Shown in pieces: positions 33,701 through 39,526 of a DNA stretch of 64,000 bases. This DNA comes from Tridacna crocea (Eukaryota; Mollusca; Bivalvia; Cardiida; Cardiidae). The notes beneath the pieces were generated by a model. The model saw only the letters and a list, made by a program, of their open reading frames with translations. It ran no database searches and was not told the origin of the DNA. Location: the NCBI GenBank assembly GCA_943736015.1, contig OX031072.1, positions 10,195,501-10,259,500 on the forward strand, in the 5' to 3' direction. Each line of letters opens with the position of its first letter. Within the stretch, counting starts at the first letter, position 1. The translations under genes were made by a program, and so were the position numbers.

Positions 33701-34691
33701 GAATAAATAGCGTATTTGTGTTACAGCAAGCCAACAAAGCCCGAAAGTCGTAGTACAAGACCGAAAACCCCAAAGGTTGTACAAGAGGCATTTACGTCGT
33801 TCAGCCAGAAATGTCACAAATGTGCCAAGAACATGGTGAATACCCGATTTCTTCCGTGCAGACATACAATATCGTGCACAAAATGCTGCTTCAAGTACAA
33901 GACATGCGCCATATGTGAGAAAGTAATTGCCTCACGAGTTGGTAAAGGTATCGTATGCTTTATTGTGCTTTATAACTTGGTAAAAGTACGAGTATTGTAT
34001 TGCTGCAGACTTGGTAAAGGTACTGTATTACTTCTCATGTTTTATGGCTTGATAAAGGTATTGCATGGCGTATCGAGTTGATAAAGGTATCGTATCTCTA
34101 GTTGATAAAGATATTGTGTCTCAAGTTGATGAAAGCGTTGTATTGTAGTTCTACATAAAATTGATATATATAACTGACATATAATATTGATAATGGTATT
34201 ATTGGACTCATTATATTTCGTGAACTGAAAAGGTATTGTATAGCGTCACAAGACTGTACATAAAGATATTGTTTTGCCTCACGAGTTAATAATATATAAT
34301 TTATTTCATCAGCTTTCGGTTAACATGGGGAAATATTTGCCTCAAAAGGGAAAGGTCCACGAAAATAATTCGTGCCTTACGGCACGAGTTATTTTCGCGT
34401 ACATTTCCTTTTTTCGGCAAATATTTCCCCCACATTAACCACAAGCTGATGAAGTAAACTCTATATATTGGTACACACAATTATAGATCCATAAAATCGA
34501 TTTCGTCTAATAATTGGTCAAATCATGAGGTTACAAATAGGAAAAAGTGTCGATTTATATCAAGCTGTGCAGTGTATGGGTCTACATGTTTAATGCAGAT
34601 GCACTAAATACTCTTTTTTTTAAAGTAAGGCTCAAATATATTTTTTCTAGATGACAAACCGGTTCAAGACACTGGCTGTGTGATTTCCTAA
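12489..34691 (+). CDS. Mind bomb-type E3 ubiquitin ligase (MIB-like), 18 exons, frame broken in exon 10
   Basis: Exons: 12489-12714, 14587-14758, 15438-15544, 16102-16299, 17321-17457, 18598-18702, 20330-20434, 20944-21103, 22491-22696, 23421-23571, 25236-25392, 26029-26183, 26911-27037, 27596-27698, 28885-28964, 32278-32456, 33727-33941, 34651-34691. The start ATG at 12513 has an in-frame TAG 21 bases upstream in the same exon. If the exon 10 frame is bridged the product is about 866 residues: MIB/HERC2 (about 6-67), ZZ zinc finger (about 70-118), MIB/HERC2 (about 143-226), Mib SH3-like repeats (about 230-390), an acidic linker, ankyrin repeats (about 415-781), and a C3HC4 RING (811-845). 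It ends CVIS, a possible prenylation box. Mind bomb proteins ubiquitinate Notch ligands so they are endocytosed; the true targets here are unknown. Vertebrate MIB1/MIB2 are about 1000 residues with three or two RINGs, so this is a shorter, divergent member, perhaps MIB2-like. Exon 10 carries a net one-base frameshift leading to a TAG at 23520, either an assembly error or a disabling mutation. Confidence 0.88.
13095..13290. repeat. Imperfect foldback element in MIB-like intron 1
   Basis: GATGACAATGACATGTACG ... GTTAGTCGC is mirrored by GCGACTAAATATTGACC ... ATATTGTCATC, with about 90 bases between the arms. Confidence 0.75.
14325..14580. repeat. Dispersed SINE-like repeat ending at exon 2 acceptor
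   Basis: Diagnostic phrases in order: CTTAATGCATCTGCAAA, GTCAGCCTGTGCAGTCC, GCCGAAACTGTTTGCC, GTCAATTTTCTG and CCCCTTTTGCCAGAG. The same order recurs at about 17.0, 21.1, 35.5, 36.1, 45.9, 55.9 and 59.5 kb. Confidence 0.75.
14587..14758 (+). CDS. MIB-like exon 2: ZZ zinc finger
   Basis: It encodes HKNVGCESCEE through WKCAECTNVNLCTSCYYGD and HETKHHFKRI. The pattern C-x2-C ... C-x2-C ... C-x2-C ... H-x3-H is that of a ZZ zinc finger, placed as in MIB1 between two MIB/HERC2 domains. It exits in phase 2 at GT 14759. A SINE copy ends within a few bases of its acceptor. Confidence 0.88.
14973..15201. repeat. Hairpin TTAA MITE, full length, near consensus
   Basis: TTAA is at 14973 and 15198, the termini are CCCATTACCACAC and TTTGGTAATGG, and the hairpin is perfect. 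It lies in MIB-like intron 2. Confidence 0.93.
15360..15425. repeat. 3' tail of the dispersed SINE-like repeat
   Basis: GATGACTTGCTTCGTATTAA ... CCCTTTTGCCAAAGCATG matches the tail of fuller copies. It ends just before the exon 3 acceptor. Confidence 0.6.
15438..15544 (+). CDS. MIB-like exon 3: linker and start of second MIB/HERC2
   Basis: The acceptor AATGCAG at 15431-15437 is chosen over TGCAG eight bases on, because only it restores phase 2 from exon 2. The exon encodes SQKSRSLGIFPSADVVRGTD, matching the MIB linker 'GIFxGARVVRGxDW', and ends inside DKQDGG at a GGTAGG donor. Confidence 0.85.
15935..16022. repeat. Dispersed repeat with GATC-type hairpin
   Basis: GTAGATCCAGGGCCAGATTG ... 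TGATCTACTCTGTCTGC matches a segment at 48815-48895 in order and orientation, and more weakly one near 39.90-39.98 kb. Confidence 0.55.
16102..16299 (+). CDS. MIB-like exon 4: body of second MIB/HERC2
   Basis: It continues with GGQGHVGKVEDVVSYG, then VRVRWPNNQTSVYRLGYQGK, and ends with FYKGHLAFVG. This corresponds to the MIB1 stretch ending 'FYRDHCPVLG'. Entry and exit are both phase 1, and the donor is GGTAAG. Confidence 0.87.
   Translation, partial: EVKVTWARWKTWSAMERICPVGTRFESDGRIIRPAFTDWDTRERLMYGARRKHPDQTSTKDIWLL
16891..16902. repeat. G12 homopolymer
   Basis: Twelve G in a row follow GAAACAAAA. Confidence 0.95.
17045..17270. repeat. Dispersed SINE-like repeat, worn copy
   Basis: It contains CAATGCATCTGCAAAGTGTA, GTAGCCTGACTTAAAAC and TTTCTGCATGTCAAAG in the family order. 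It ends about 50 bases before exon 5. Confidence 0.65.
17321..17457 (+). CDS. MIB-like exon 5: first part of Mib SH3-like repeat
   Basis: It encodes LTEAAERDEPLSVGDRVCVH and a following LQHGRLVWNTGMEE. VGDxV followed by LQHG...W is the start of the Mib repeat (SH3_15-type) in MIB1. It exits in phase 0. Confidence 0.82.
17914..18115. repeat. Hairpin TTAA MITE, strongly diverged
   Basis: Recognisable parts are AACCCAAACTCTGAAAG, a shortened hairpin (AGGGAAAACAGCTTTTCACT) and a right end GTCTAAGATTTTGTCATCC. Confidence 0.65.
18312..18498. repeat. Inverted repeat, left partner (mate at 21530-21768)
   Basis: Reverse-complement phrases shared with the mate include GCATTTCTAGACAGCGAACT, TTTCCAATGCCTTCTTTC and GATGACTTGATAAAGG. 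The two copies flank MIB-like exons 6-8. Confidence 0.8.
18598..18702 (+). CDS. MIB-like exon 6: Mib SH3-like repeat, strands
   Basis: This 35-codon exon (phase 0 at both ends) encodes LIGEIGVLKN, then EGHLEVEFEDETCTLNKGAV. It resembles the MIB1 segment with the 'GTVCGIDEDHDIVVQY' strand pattern. An inverted repeat partner lies just upstream at 18.3-18.5 kb. Confidence 0.8.
19587..19764. repeat. Foldback MITE (GGGAAATATTTGCC family), copy 1
   Basis: The arms CATCGGCTTGTGGTGAATAT and GGGGAAATATTTGCCTC mirror the right half, and the centre is TCGTGCCTTACGGCACTCG. A second copy is at 34293-34469. Confidence 0.88.
19915..20115. repeat. Hairpin TTAA MITE, left end shortened
   Basis: Both arms carry the same change (ATGATGGTTACCATCAT). 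The right end is GGTAATGGATTAA. Confidence 0.85.
20330..20434 (+). CDS. MIB-like exon 7: second SH3-like repeat, first half
   Basis: This 35-codon exon in phase 0 encodes PEFRKGDVVKTVQSKELLKR and HGGWDDEIVK. GDVV ... HGGW is the Mib-repeat signature. The acceptor TTATTAAG is weak but is the only one that fits, and the donor AAAGTGAGT is good. Confidence 0.82.
20944..21103 (+). CDS. MIB-like exon 8: second SH3-like repeat, second half
   Basis: It encodes VIGKAGVVTVIDEDGDVCVT through the VFHPNCLVHAD strand, then runs into an acidic tail (MEED). The exit at GATG|GTGAAA gives phase 1, which exon 9 requires. Confidence 0.82.
21133..21345. repeat. Dispersed SINE-like repeat
   Basis: It starts GGGGACTTAATGCATCTGC and has AGTAGCCTGTGCATTTCTG, TGTATGTCGAAGGACC and a tail near CTTGCATAATATGGCC. 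Confidence 0.7.
21350..21430. repeat. Hairpin repeat common in clam-type genomes
   Basis: GTAAAGTGTCATCTCGGATC is mirrored by ATCCGAGACGACACTTTAC around TGCGCAGTCCACGCAGG. I recognise this pattern from heterodont bivalve genomes; that is from memory and was not searched. Confidence 0.75.
21530..21768. repeat. Inverted repeat, right partner (mate at 18312-18498)
   Basis: It contains ACCTTTTATCAAGTCATCCG, GAAAGAAGGCATTGGAAACC and GAGAGTTCGCCGTCTAGAAA, the mirror of the left partner. A damaged MITE-like core with a T-run lies inside. Confidence 0.8.
22491..22696 (+). CDS. MIB-like exon 9: acidic linker and first ankyrin helix pair
   Basis: It encodes an acidic run (DEDSESEDDDNEAPDAGEG), a hydrophobic segment, then NKEEFLNAVVQGRVADVQRM, an ankyrin-like helix pair. 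It exits in phase 0 with a GTTAGT donor. Confidence 0.82.
23421..23571 (+). CDS. MIB-like exon 10: ankyrin repeat with internal frameshift
   Basis: The first part reads GLPTLHLAAHQK in the frame set by exon 9. The second part reads GHAGVAQALLDAGIPVDVRD in the frame needed by exon 11. The two match one ankyrin repeat ('TPLHLAA..GH..V...LL..GA.VN') but lie one base apart, with the switch in or next to the AAAA at 23470-23473. Without correction, translation stops at TAG 23520-23522. The exon is 151 bases, while 152 (or 149) would keep the frame. Confidence 0.85.
25236..25392 (+). CDS. MIB-like exon 11: ankyrin repeats
   Basis: It encodes IIVAQVLIDKGADGKCQNIH then GRTALHIAAVKNMAVIVKAL, which are the end of one ankyrin repeat and most of the next. 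It enters needing one base to complete an Ala codon and exits in phase 0 at CAG|GTATGA. Confidence 0.87.
25689..25917. repeat. Hairpin TTAA MITE, full length
   Basis: TTAA is at 25689 and 25914. The left terminus is CTCTTTACCACACG and the right is GTGTGGTAATGG. It lies in MIB-like intron 11. Confidence 0.93.
26029..26183 (+). CDS. MIB-like exon 12: ankyrin repeats
   Basis: It encodes DEAGDTALHDAISGTKDETA, matching the MIB1 repeat 'GDTPLHDAIS', then a second repeat with NPLAFACMKGHHF. It exits in phase 2 at a GTAAGG donor. Confidence 0.87.
26911..27037 (+). CDS. MIB-like exon 13: ankyrin repeat
   Basis: It encodes ALDKMLTKDMSLANSRASHG then HLPLHIAAINNNLNEARTLM, equivalent to the MIB1 'YTALHLAALNNHVEVAELL' repeat. 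It exits in phase 0 at AAA|GTTAGT. Confidence 0.86.
27596..27698 (+). CDS. MIB-like exon 14: ankyrin repeat
   Basis: It encodes ARADVDARNDTGVTPLHLAC and FFDMVELLLTQG, a textbook ankyrin repeat. It exits in phase 1 at CAAG|GTTTGA. Confidence 0.87.
27790..27965. repeat. Worn hairpin TTAA MITE
   Basis: ACTGAAAGCATTTTC, GAAAACATGGTCGGATAAGG, and TTTTCTCATTTTCCACGATG remain. Confidence 0.65.
28093..28480. repeat. Segment duplicated at 33.06-33.44 kb
   Basis: TGTGAAATACGGTTCCAAAT, CCAAAATGTTACC, CCATTTTCGAATAAAA and GAAAGTAACTAGA recur in the same order at 33057-33440. Confidence 0.65.
28485..28665. repeat. Dispersed repeat, relatives near 49.1 and 50.7 kb
   Basis: AAAGATCGAAATC, GTGAACACCATTA and TATTTATTTCATGCTT ... 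TCAAAATCCAGTAC are echoed at 49137-49200 and 50680-50770. Confidence 0.5.
28885..28964 (+). CDS. MIB-like exon 15: ankyrin repeat start
   Basis: This short exon encodes ASWQAADSDGDTPLHF then CMAGRRSSNL, the counterpart of MIB1 'DKDGDTPLHEALRHH'. It exits in phase 0 at CTG|GTATGT. The next real exon is 3.3 kb away, with a broken copy of it in between. Confidence 0.84.
29187..29299 (+). pseudogene. Decayed duplicate of MIB-like exon 16 and its 5' intron edge
   Basis: These 113 bases match 32198-32310, which spans the acceptor and first 33 bases of exon 16. TATTCCGAGATTTGCAG-like and TTTGGTCTTGGGAGTCGTGC stretches are shared. The acceptor TATACAG has become TATACATG, so it cannot be used, and sequence after the match is unrelated. 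Confidence 0.85.
29455..29800. repeat. Local direct duplication, period about 209
   Basis: ATCTATAACGTCTTGAAGTA occurs at 29464 and 29669, and TTGCGTCCATTTT occurs at about 29543 and 29747. Confidence 0.75.
30280..30385. repeat. Worn hairpin TTAA MITE core
   Basis: TAAACATTGTGAGAAAAGG and CCTTTTCCTACAATGTTTTC face each other around a damaged apex. Confidence 0.7.
32278..32456 (+). CDS. MIB-like exon 16: last ankyrin repeat
   Basis: It encodes VLAVFGLGSRAEDSERIKIA then NLLVQHGAKTDVVNKNGKTP, equivalent to the MIB1 'IMGLGTQG...[20 protein letters not shown]' segment. The donor is CA|GTATGT (phase 2). Its first 33 bases plus 80 bases of the upstream intron are duplicated, in decayed form, at 29187-29299. 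Confidence 0.86.
32535..32656. repeat. Hairpin TTAA MITE lacking its right hairpin arm
   Basis: The left part runs to the apex (AAAATGCTGGTA), then the sequence jumps to the right terminal region (GTCGTCTTGTAAAGAGTTA). Confidence 0.75.
33057..33440. repeat. Second copy of the 28.1-28.5 kb segment
   Basis: It shares the ordered phrases listed for 28093-28480. It has in addition three 33-base units inserted at 33284-33388. Confidence 0.65.
33284..33388. repeat. Three tandem 33-base units
   Basis: Each unit contains CTGACCGCGGTCTCGCAGGA. Copies 1 and 2 are identical over most of the unit and copy 3 differs by one base (ATAC for ATAT). Confidence 0.95.
33453..33687. repeat. Hairpin TTAA MITE, subfamily B, before RING exon
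   Basis: Termini are AACCCTTTGCC and GGGAAAGGGTTAA, with centre GCTCGTTACGAG. It ends 39 bases before the RING exon. Confidence 0.9.
33727..33941 (+). CDS. MIB-like exon 17: basic linker and RING finger
   Basis: A basic, Pro/Ser-rich linker precedes a C3HC4 RING: C-x2-C-x11-C-x-H-x3-C-x2-C-x6-C-x2-C, running from KCHKCAKN to CAICEKVIASR. The spacing equals that of the last MIB1 RING ('CLICKEQVQSR'). It exits in phase 1, and the donor GTTG|GTAAAG begins a degenerate tandem repeat in the intron. Confidence 0.9.
33936..34145. repeat. Degenerate tandem repeat starting at RING-exon donor
   Basis: Seven loose units of about 24-40 bases repeat the phrase GAGTTGGTAAAGGTATCGTA or variants (CTTGGTAAAAGTACGAG, AGTTGATAAAGATATTGTG). 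The first unit is the exon 17/donor junction itself. Confidence 0.75.
34293..34469. repeat. Foldback MITE (GGGAAATATTTGCC family), copy 2
   Basis: It is the close relative of 19587-19764, with central TCGTGCCTTACGGCACGAG and ends TTTCATCAGC and GCTGATGAAG. It lies in the last MIB-like intron. Confidence 0.88.
34651..34691 (+). CDS. MIB-like exon 18: C-terminus with CaaX-like box
   Basis: After TTTTTTCTAG the exon completes an Asp codon and reads DKPVQDTGCVIS followed by TAA at 34689-34691. Phase 1 from exon 17 matches. The last four residues fit the C-a-a-X prenylation motif, with Ser at X favouring farnesylation by the general rule. Confidence 0.75.
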
Positions 34692-35469
34692 ACCAGTAAA
34701 GGCGATGTTAAACTGGAGAAAAACAACGATCTGAAACCTAACACGGAGAAAGTCAGCTTATACAAAAGCATTTTCCTGTTGAACTGGTTATTACAGAAAG
34801 ACGCTTTAGATCCAACATCTGCTAAATTTTAGAACTGTATAAACCTCTTCAAAGACAAATTTCTCAGTAACGAGCACTATGACACACATGTTTTTTTTTT
34901 TTTACTGTATTCTGCTATAGACATGATGAGCCTTGTATGTGCAACGCTTCGGGAAAAAAATCTGTTTGTATATAAGTTTTTCATATACGTCGTTAACTAA
35001 TAGATGTTTCCCACTACTTATACCCAAACTTATGGTAAAACTGTTGACCGCCACCTGAAATACACAAATGCAAGATGCGGATTTCAAGAATTAAACGGTC
35101 GTTTGCCGGAGAAAGGAGTGTTTTTTTTTTTTTAACTCTTTCACAGCAATTGGCGAAAGTAGGGGCTTTTGCAGACTACACAGAATGTGCATTCCAATCT
35201 TATATAGCCAAGCCTTTGAAACAAAAATCTTTAGCCGTCCAAAGTGTTTTAGTGTAGATCTATATATTTGGCGCTGATAAGTCAGTAAGATTGATTGATT
35301 GAATGGTGTTTTACACCGCTTTCAATGTTTATTCAGTTAAATCACGGCAACAGCTCACATATTCATGTATTTCTTAGATCGGTATGGCGAATAAATTGTT
35401 TTTCTGATTGGACATATTTCACAAGATGTTTAATATTTGGCTCCTAGACCATTATACAGTTTTTTTCTT

Positions 35470-35735
35470 GTGAAAAGAGGTCTTAATGTAGCTGCAAAAA
35501 GTATTGAACCATGTCAGCCTGCGCTGTCTGCACTGACTGACATTGGTCGAAACTTTTTCCTTTTTGTAAATCTTCTGCATGCCGAAGGACCAATCTTCTA
35601 TCTTATGATTCAAAGGTTTGTGAGACGAAAAGAATTTTATGGAACCATAACGGCTAGCTTGGAATACTGCATCACGGAAATGCATTTAACCCCGTGTTTC
35701 CAGAACCAGCCTTTTTTTATAAATTTCTCTTGACT
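35470..35735. repeat. Dispersed SINE-like repeat
   Basis: In order: GGTCTTAATGTAGCTGCAAA, GTCAGCCTGCGCTGTCTGC, GGTCGAAACTTTTTCC, TCTGCATGCCGAAGGACC, GGCTAGCTTGGAATACTGC. Confidence 0.75.
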
Positions 35736-36065
35736 GAAGCAGTCAGACCTTCTTTCAAGTTCAGTTTTCACTTGAATAAGTTAACTATAAACTTTGGATA
35801 TCTGTAGGCATTCTACATTTTAAGCCATTTCCCTGACAAGCCCCTTCGAGAGTATATGTGTCGCTTTGCGTAGGTCTTTTTTATTCTCTTCATGTACGCA
35901 ATGAATGTAAAATATGTATGTAATTATAGTGTCTCTATATAGGCAATTTAACTTCCTAATTTTCATTGTACATGTATTGTAAAGAACGATGCATTCCTTT
36001 TCCAGATATGAGTCATGCTGTATGATATGTAGAATACTGTAATGTATAACGTGTGCAAACCATGC

Positions 36066-36345
36066 TCTGTAAAAAGGGGCATAATGCATCTGCAAAAAGT
36101 ATCGATCTAGGTCAGCATGCGCAGGCTGACCTGGGTCCATAAATTTTTGCTTTTGTTCAATTTTCTACATGTCAAAGGACCAGTTTACTTCTTTATTCAG
36201 TCGTTTCTTAGACAATTTTAACTTCATGGACTTGTCCTGCGATTACTTGCTTGGTATCATGCATCACAAGGATGTAATTAAGCCCCTTTTTGCCATTTGT
36301 ACCGTCATTTTTTTTTTACTGAGGTTGTATCTTGTATATAAGCTT
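36066..36345. repeat. Dispersed SINE-like repeat, well preserved
   Basis: It has GGGGCATAATGCATCTGC, the hairpin GTCAGCATGCGCAGGCTGAC, TTCTACATGTCAAAGGACC and TAAGCCCCTTTTTGCC. Confidence 0.8.
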
Positions 36346-37499
36346 AGACATGAATAAATTTTTATTCTGTGCTGATGTTTTTGTATAAATCCAGTTTAAA
36401 CAGCTAGACCATTTGACTGCTGAGAAAAATATTAGTATCATATTTCGTAAAAAAGGGAAAGTCGTAGTGTAGAAATAGAGAGAGCTTTGCTGTCCTTACA
36501 GCGTGAATTATTGCCTTTAACTTCTATATTGGCTGCTGGCAAAGAACTGACCATTAGGCCATTCGGCTAGTTAAAAGCTACGCAACAATAGCTTCAAAAT
36601 TTAGATAAACTAATGTTACACAGCATTTTTCAGATGTGATGATATCACTCCTTTGTATTTTCAGAAATTTGGTCACGTTTCATCAAACAAATGTATGCTC
36701 TAAATGTTTGAAAATAGACAATAAGCATTACTTTATTGACTTAAGCTCTACAGTTTCTCGTCAAACATTCAAAAGATAATAATACAGTGACTAGCAATAG
36801 AATAGTCAAACAAAAATCATTTATGTTAAAGATAATGCAATGATAAAAGTAGAAAGACAGATCATATTGACAATTCTGACAATGAAAGCAAATACGTCTT
36901 CATTTATGGAGAAAATAATGATAATAAATCAAATTATAGGAAGAGAAGTTGGAGTGAAGGGTATTAACGGGAATACAGAGCATATGTCTTAAATAATTAA
37001 CCGGTAACTATAGGTAGGCAAAACCCTCTCTCCTCTCTTATTTGCTAATTTAATGACAATTAATATAATTCTAAAAGCAAGTCTGATGTTTTTGAACCGA
37101 TACTTTCGGAGCTGGAAACCAACTAAAGATTTTCTCGTCAGAGACACTGGCTCTGAATATGAAGTTTCCTACCCCTGTAATGGATCACAAAATTAGAGAT
37201 CATTTGTAATCTAAAGCATATTGGATTATTATCTATTCTCACACGGATATTAGTCTAGAATGACTGAGTGAAACGTTTCATGCTATAAAATTAATATCAC
37301 ACCACAGAAAATGCTGTCGTGTCAAGATAAATTGAAATTACAATGCATGAAGAGTCTCTAGAAGATAGGTTCAAATCGTAAGAAACTGAATGTCAATCAG
37401 CAAGGTTTATTCGACAGAATTCCTGTTAAAGCAAGTAAATCTTTACATCACAACAGGGAATCGCCATCCCTGCACGCAGTGCAGTTCCATTTAAATATT

Positions 37500-37640
37500 T
37501 CGTAAACAACATCTTAAAGGTAGCTCAAATTATAATCTTGATTTGTCATGATGGGGCTTAGGGAAACGGAGAAATGCTGGTTACCAGCGTTTTATCCTTT
37601 TCCTACAATGTTTTCAGGGGCGTTTAGACCTCGAATTATA
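37500..37640. repeat. Worn hairpin TTAA MITE
   Basis: GGTAGCTCAAATTATAATC, GGAGAAATGCTGGTTACCAG and CCTACAATGTTTTCAGGGG remain. It lies about 250 bases upstream of the CEP15-like start. Confidence 0.7.
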
Positions 37641-37886
37641 TGAAAAAATAGTTGATTCCCTGCTATCATATCTATTTGTGAATATCAGGGCCAACTTCTT
37701 TTTGACGGTGTCCAGCTCCGGAGACTCGGGACTATGCTGCTGCTGGCAACTGCTACCCATATTGCTGTGGTTATCTCCCTTGTTTCAGCTCTCTAAGCAT
37801 ATAAGTCAAAAATAGACGCTCTATAGCGTCGTAAACAACGAAATATTTCACCAAATACCACCATTTTAATCGCGTTTAATGTTTGT

Positions 37887-37999
37887 ATGCGCGATGCAAT
37901 GACCGTGAACGATCTTAGAAATAAGACTGGACCATTTAGTCAAGCTCTTGCGGAATGGACTTCACGTGAACTTCAACTTGCACGTCTGCATGAGGAACT
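37887..37999 (+). CDS. CEP15: CEP15-like exon 1
   Basis: It encodes MRDAMTVNDLRNKTGPFSQA and the helix LAEWTSRELQLARLHEE. The exit CT|GTACGT gives phase 2, matching exon 2. An upstream 5' exon cannot be excluded because no in-frame stop was found directly before the ATG. Confidence 0.7.
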
Positions 38000-39494
38000 G
38001 TACGTCACTTCTTTTTTTTCACTGTTTCATCCGCTGAACCATCGAAAAAGCCTGAAAATTTTTCATGCATATTTGCCCAGGGTCAAAAGTGCAGACAGGA
38101 AGTTTCAATGGCTTAAAACAACAATATGATTTTTGGATCACTAAAAGATGGTGTTATTCGACAAAGGGTTAAGAACAGGCTATTTTTTTTTTTGTTTGGA
38201 CTTGTATCGCTATTTGAGTCAAGTGTATCATAAGATGCCGTAAATCAGCACCTTTCCTAACTCTTTCACCTTTCTTGTTTTAGTCAACATCTCGCAGTGT
38301 TTCAGTGTGCACATATTATCAATATTGAGACACTGATGTGATTTTTTTCATATTTGGATATTTATTGTATTAGTCTCAATAATGTGATGTTACGGTGATC
38401 TTTTTCATAATCTGACATTTACTGTACACCGAGGGGACCAGTCGAAAAGTAACATCACCTTTGGGGACAGTTATCTGTACTATTTATTGTACATACACTG
38501 TATCCTCTCAAGTCAATCATAAATTTTCTGATAGCAATGATAGTGTGCAAAAGTGACTTTCTATTGCATCTGTTTAATCTGTATTGCAGTGAAATGCAAA
38601 AAATGTTGCTTGTTGACATGCAGTAAGTTTAAATCAAGTTTTGGAAATTTGACCCTAAAGTACACACTAATTTGATTGAAATTGAACATGTTTGACTTTT
38701 CGATTATTTTTGTATATTTTCCATTTATAGTTCTGTTCCCAGATAGAGCTTAAGGGGGCCCAATTTTTGACATCCAAGGATACATATATATTTTTTTCTC
38801 TCTTTAGATTGAGTAAAAGAGAGGCTCTTTTGAACTGTTCTCAAGCCTATCAACAAAGTCAAGAAAACAGACTTTCAAATGGAGTTTTACCACAAAGGCA
38901 GGCCAACACAAGAAATCAAAAGCTTTTAGAGGTTTTTTCTTCATTACTAGCAAATTTTGTTTAGAATATGATTTATTAAATTTTAACAAAGACTTCTAAT
39001 TTTTTGTCAAAAGTCTAAACTTATGTCATGTGCTAAAGGGATAAAAAGTTTTATGTAACCCTTTATCAAACAATCAATGGTTTTCATGGCCCTGAGAAAG
39101 AAGCCATCTGACAACATTGTGGAAAAAGGAGAAAATGCTGGTGACCAGCATTTTCTCCTTTTCCCACAATGTTTTCTACCCTTCTACCCAAGGCTAAAAT
39201 TTTGTTGTCTGGTAAAGAGTTAATTGTCAAGTGCATTAGTCTATAAATTTTCAAGCAAAGTGCTTCCTTGATTATGAATTGATAAGTACACATTGCTGGC
39301 TGCCAATCTATTAGAAGTAAAAAATAACAGTTTTTCTGTCTTCTTTTCTTTTTTTATGAAATTTTACAAAGGGTTTCCTATTTCATATTGTTATAGGACA
39401 TTAAAAAAACACAACACTACCTGTTTGATGAAATGGACAAATCTCCAAGTCCCCGCTTTATGACTTTACAGGTAAACTAATTCATACTTGATAA

Positions 39495-39526
<32 letters not shown>

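Larger units (their letters stand above)
34692..37886. other. Intergenic stretch between MIB-like and CEP15-like genes
   Basis: No exon is supported. It contains two SINE-like copies, a TTGATTGATTG-type SINE piece (35288-35370) and a worn MITE (37.5-37.6 kb). The rest, mainly 36.35-37.45 kb, is plain AT-rich sequence. Confidence 0.6.
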
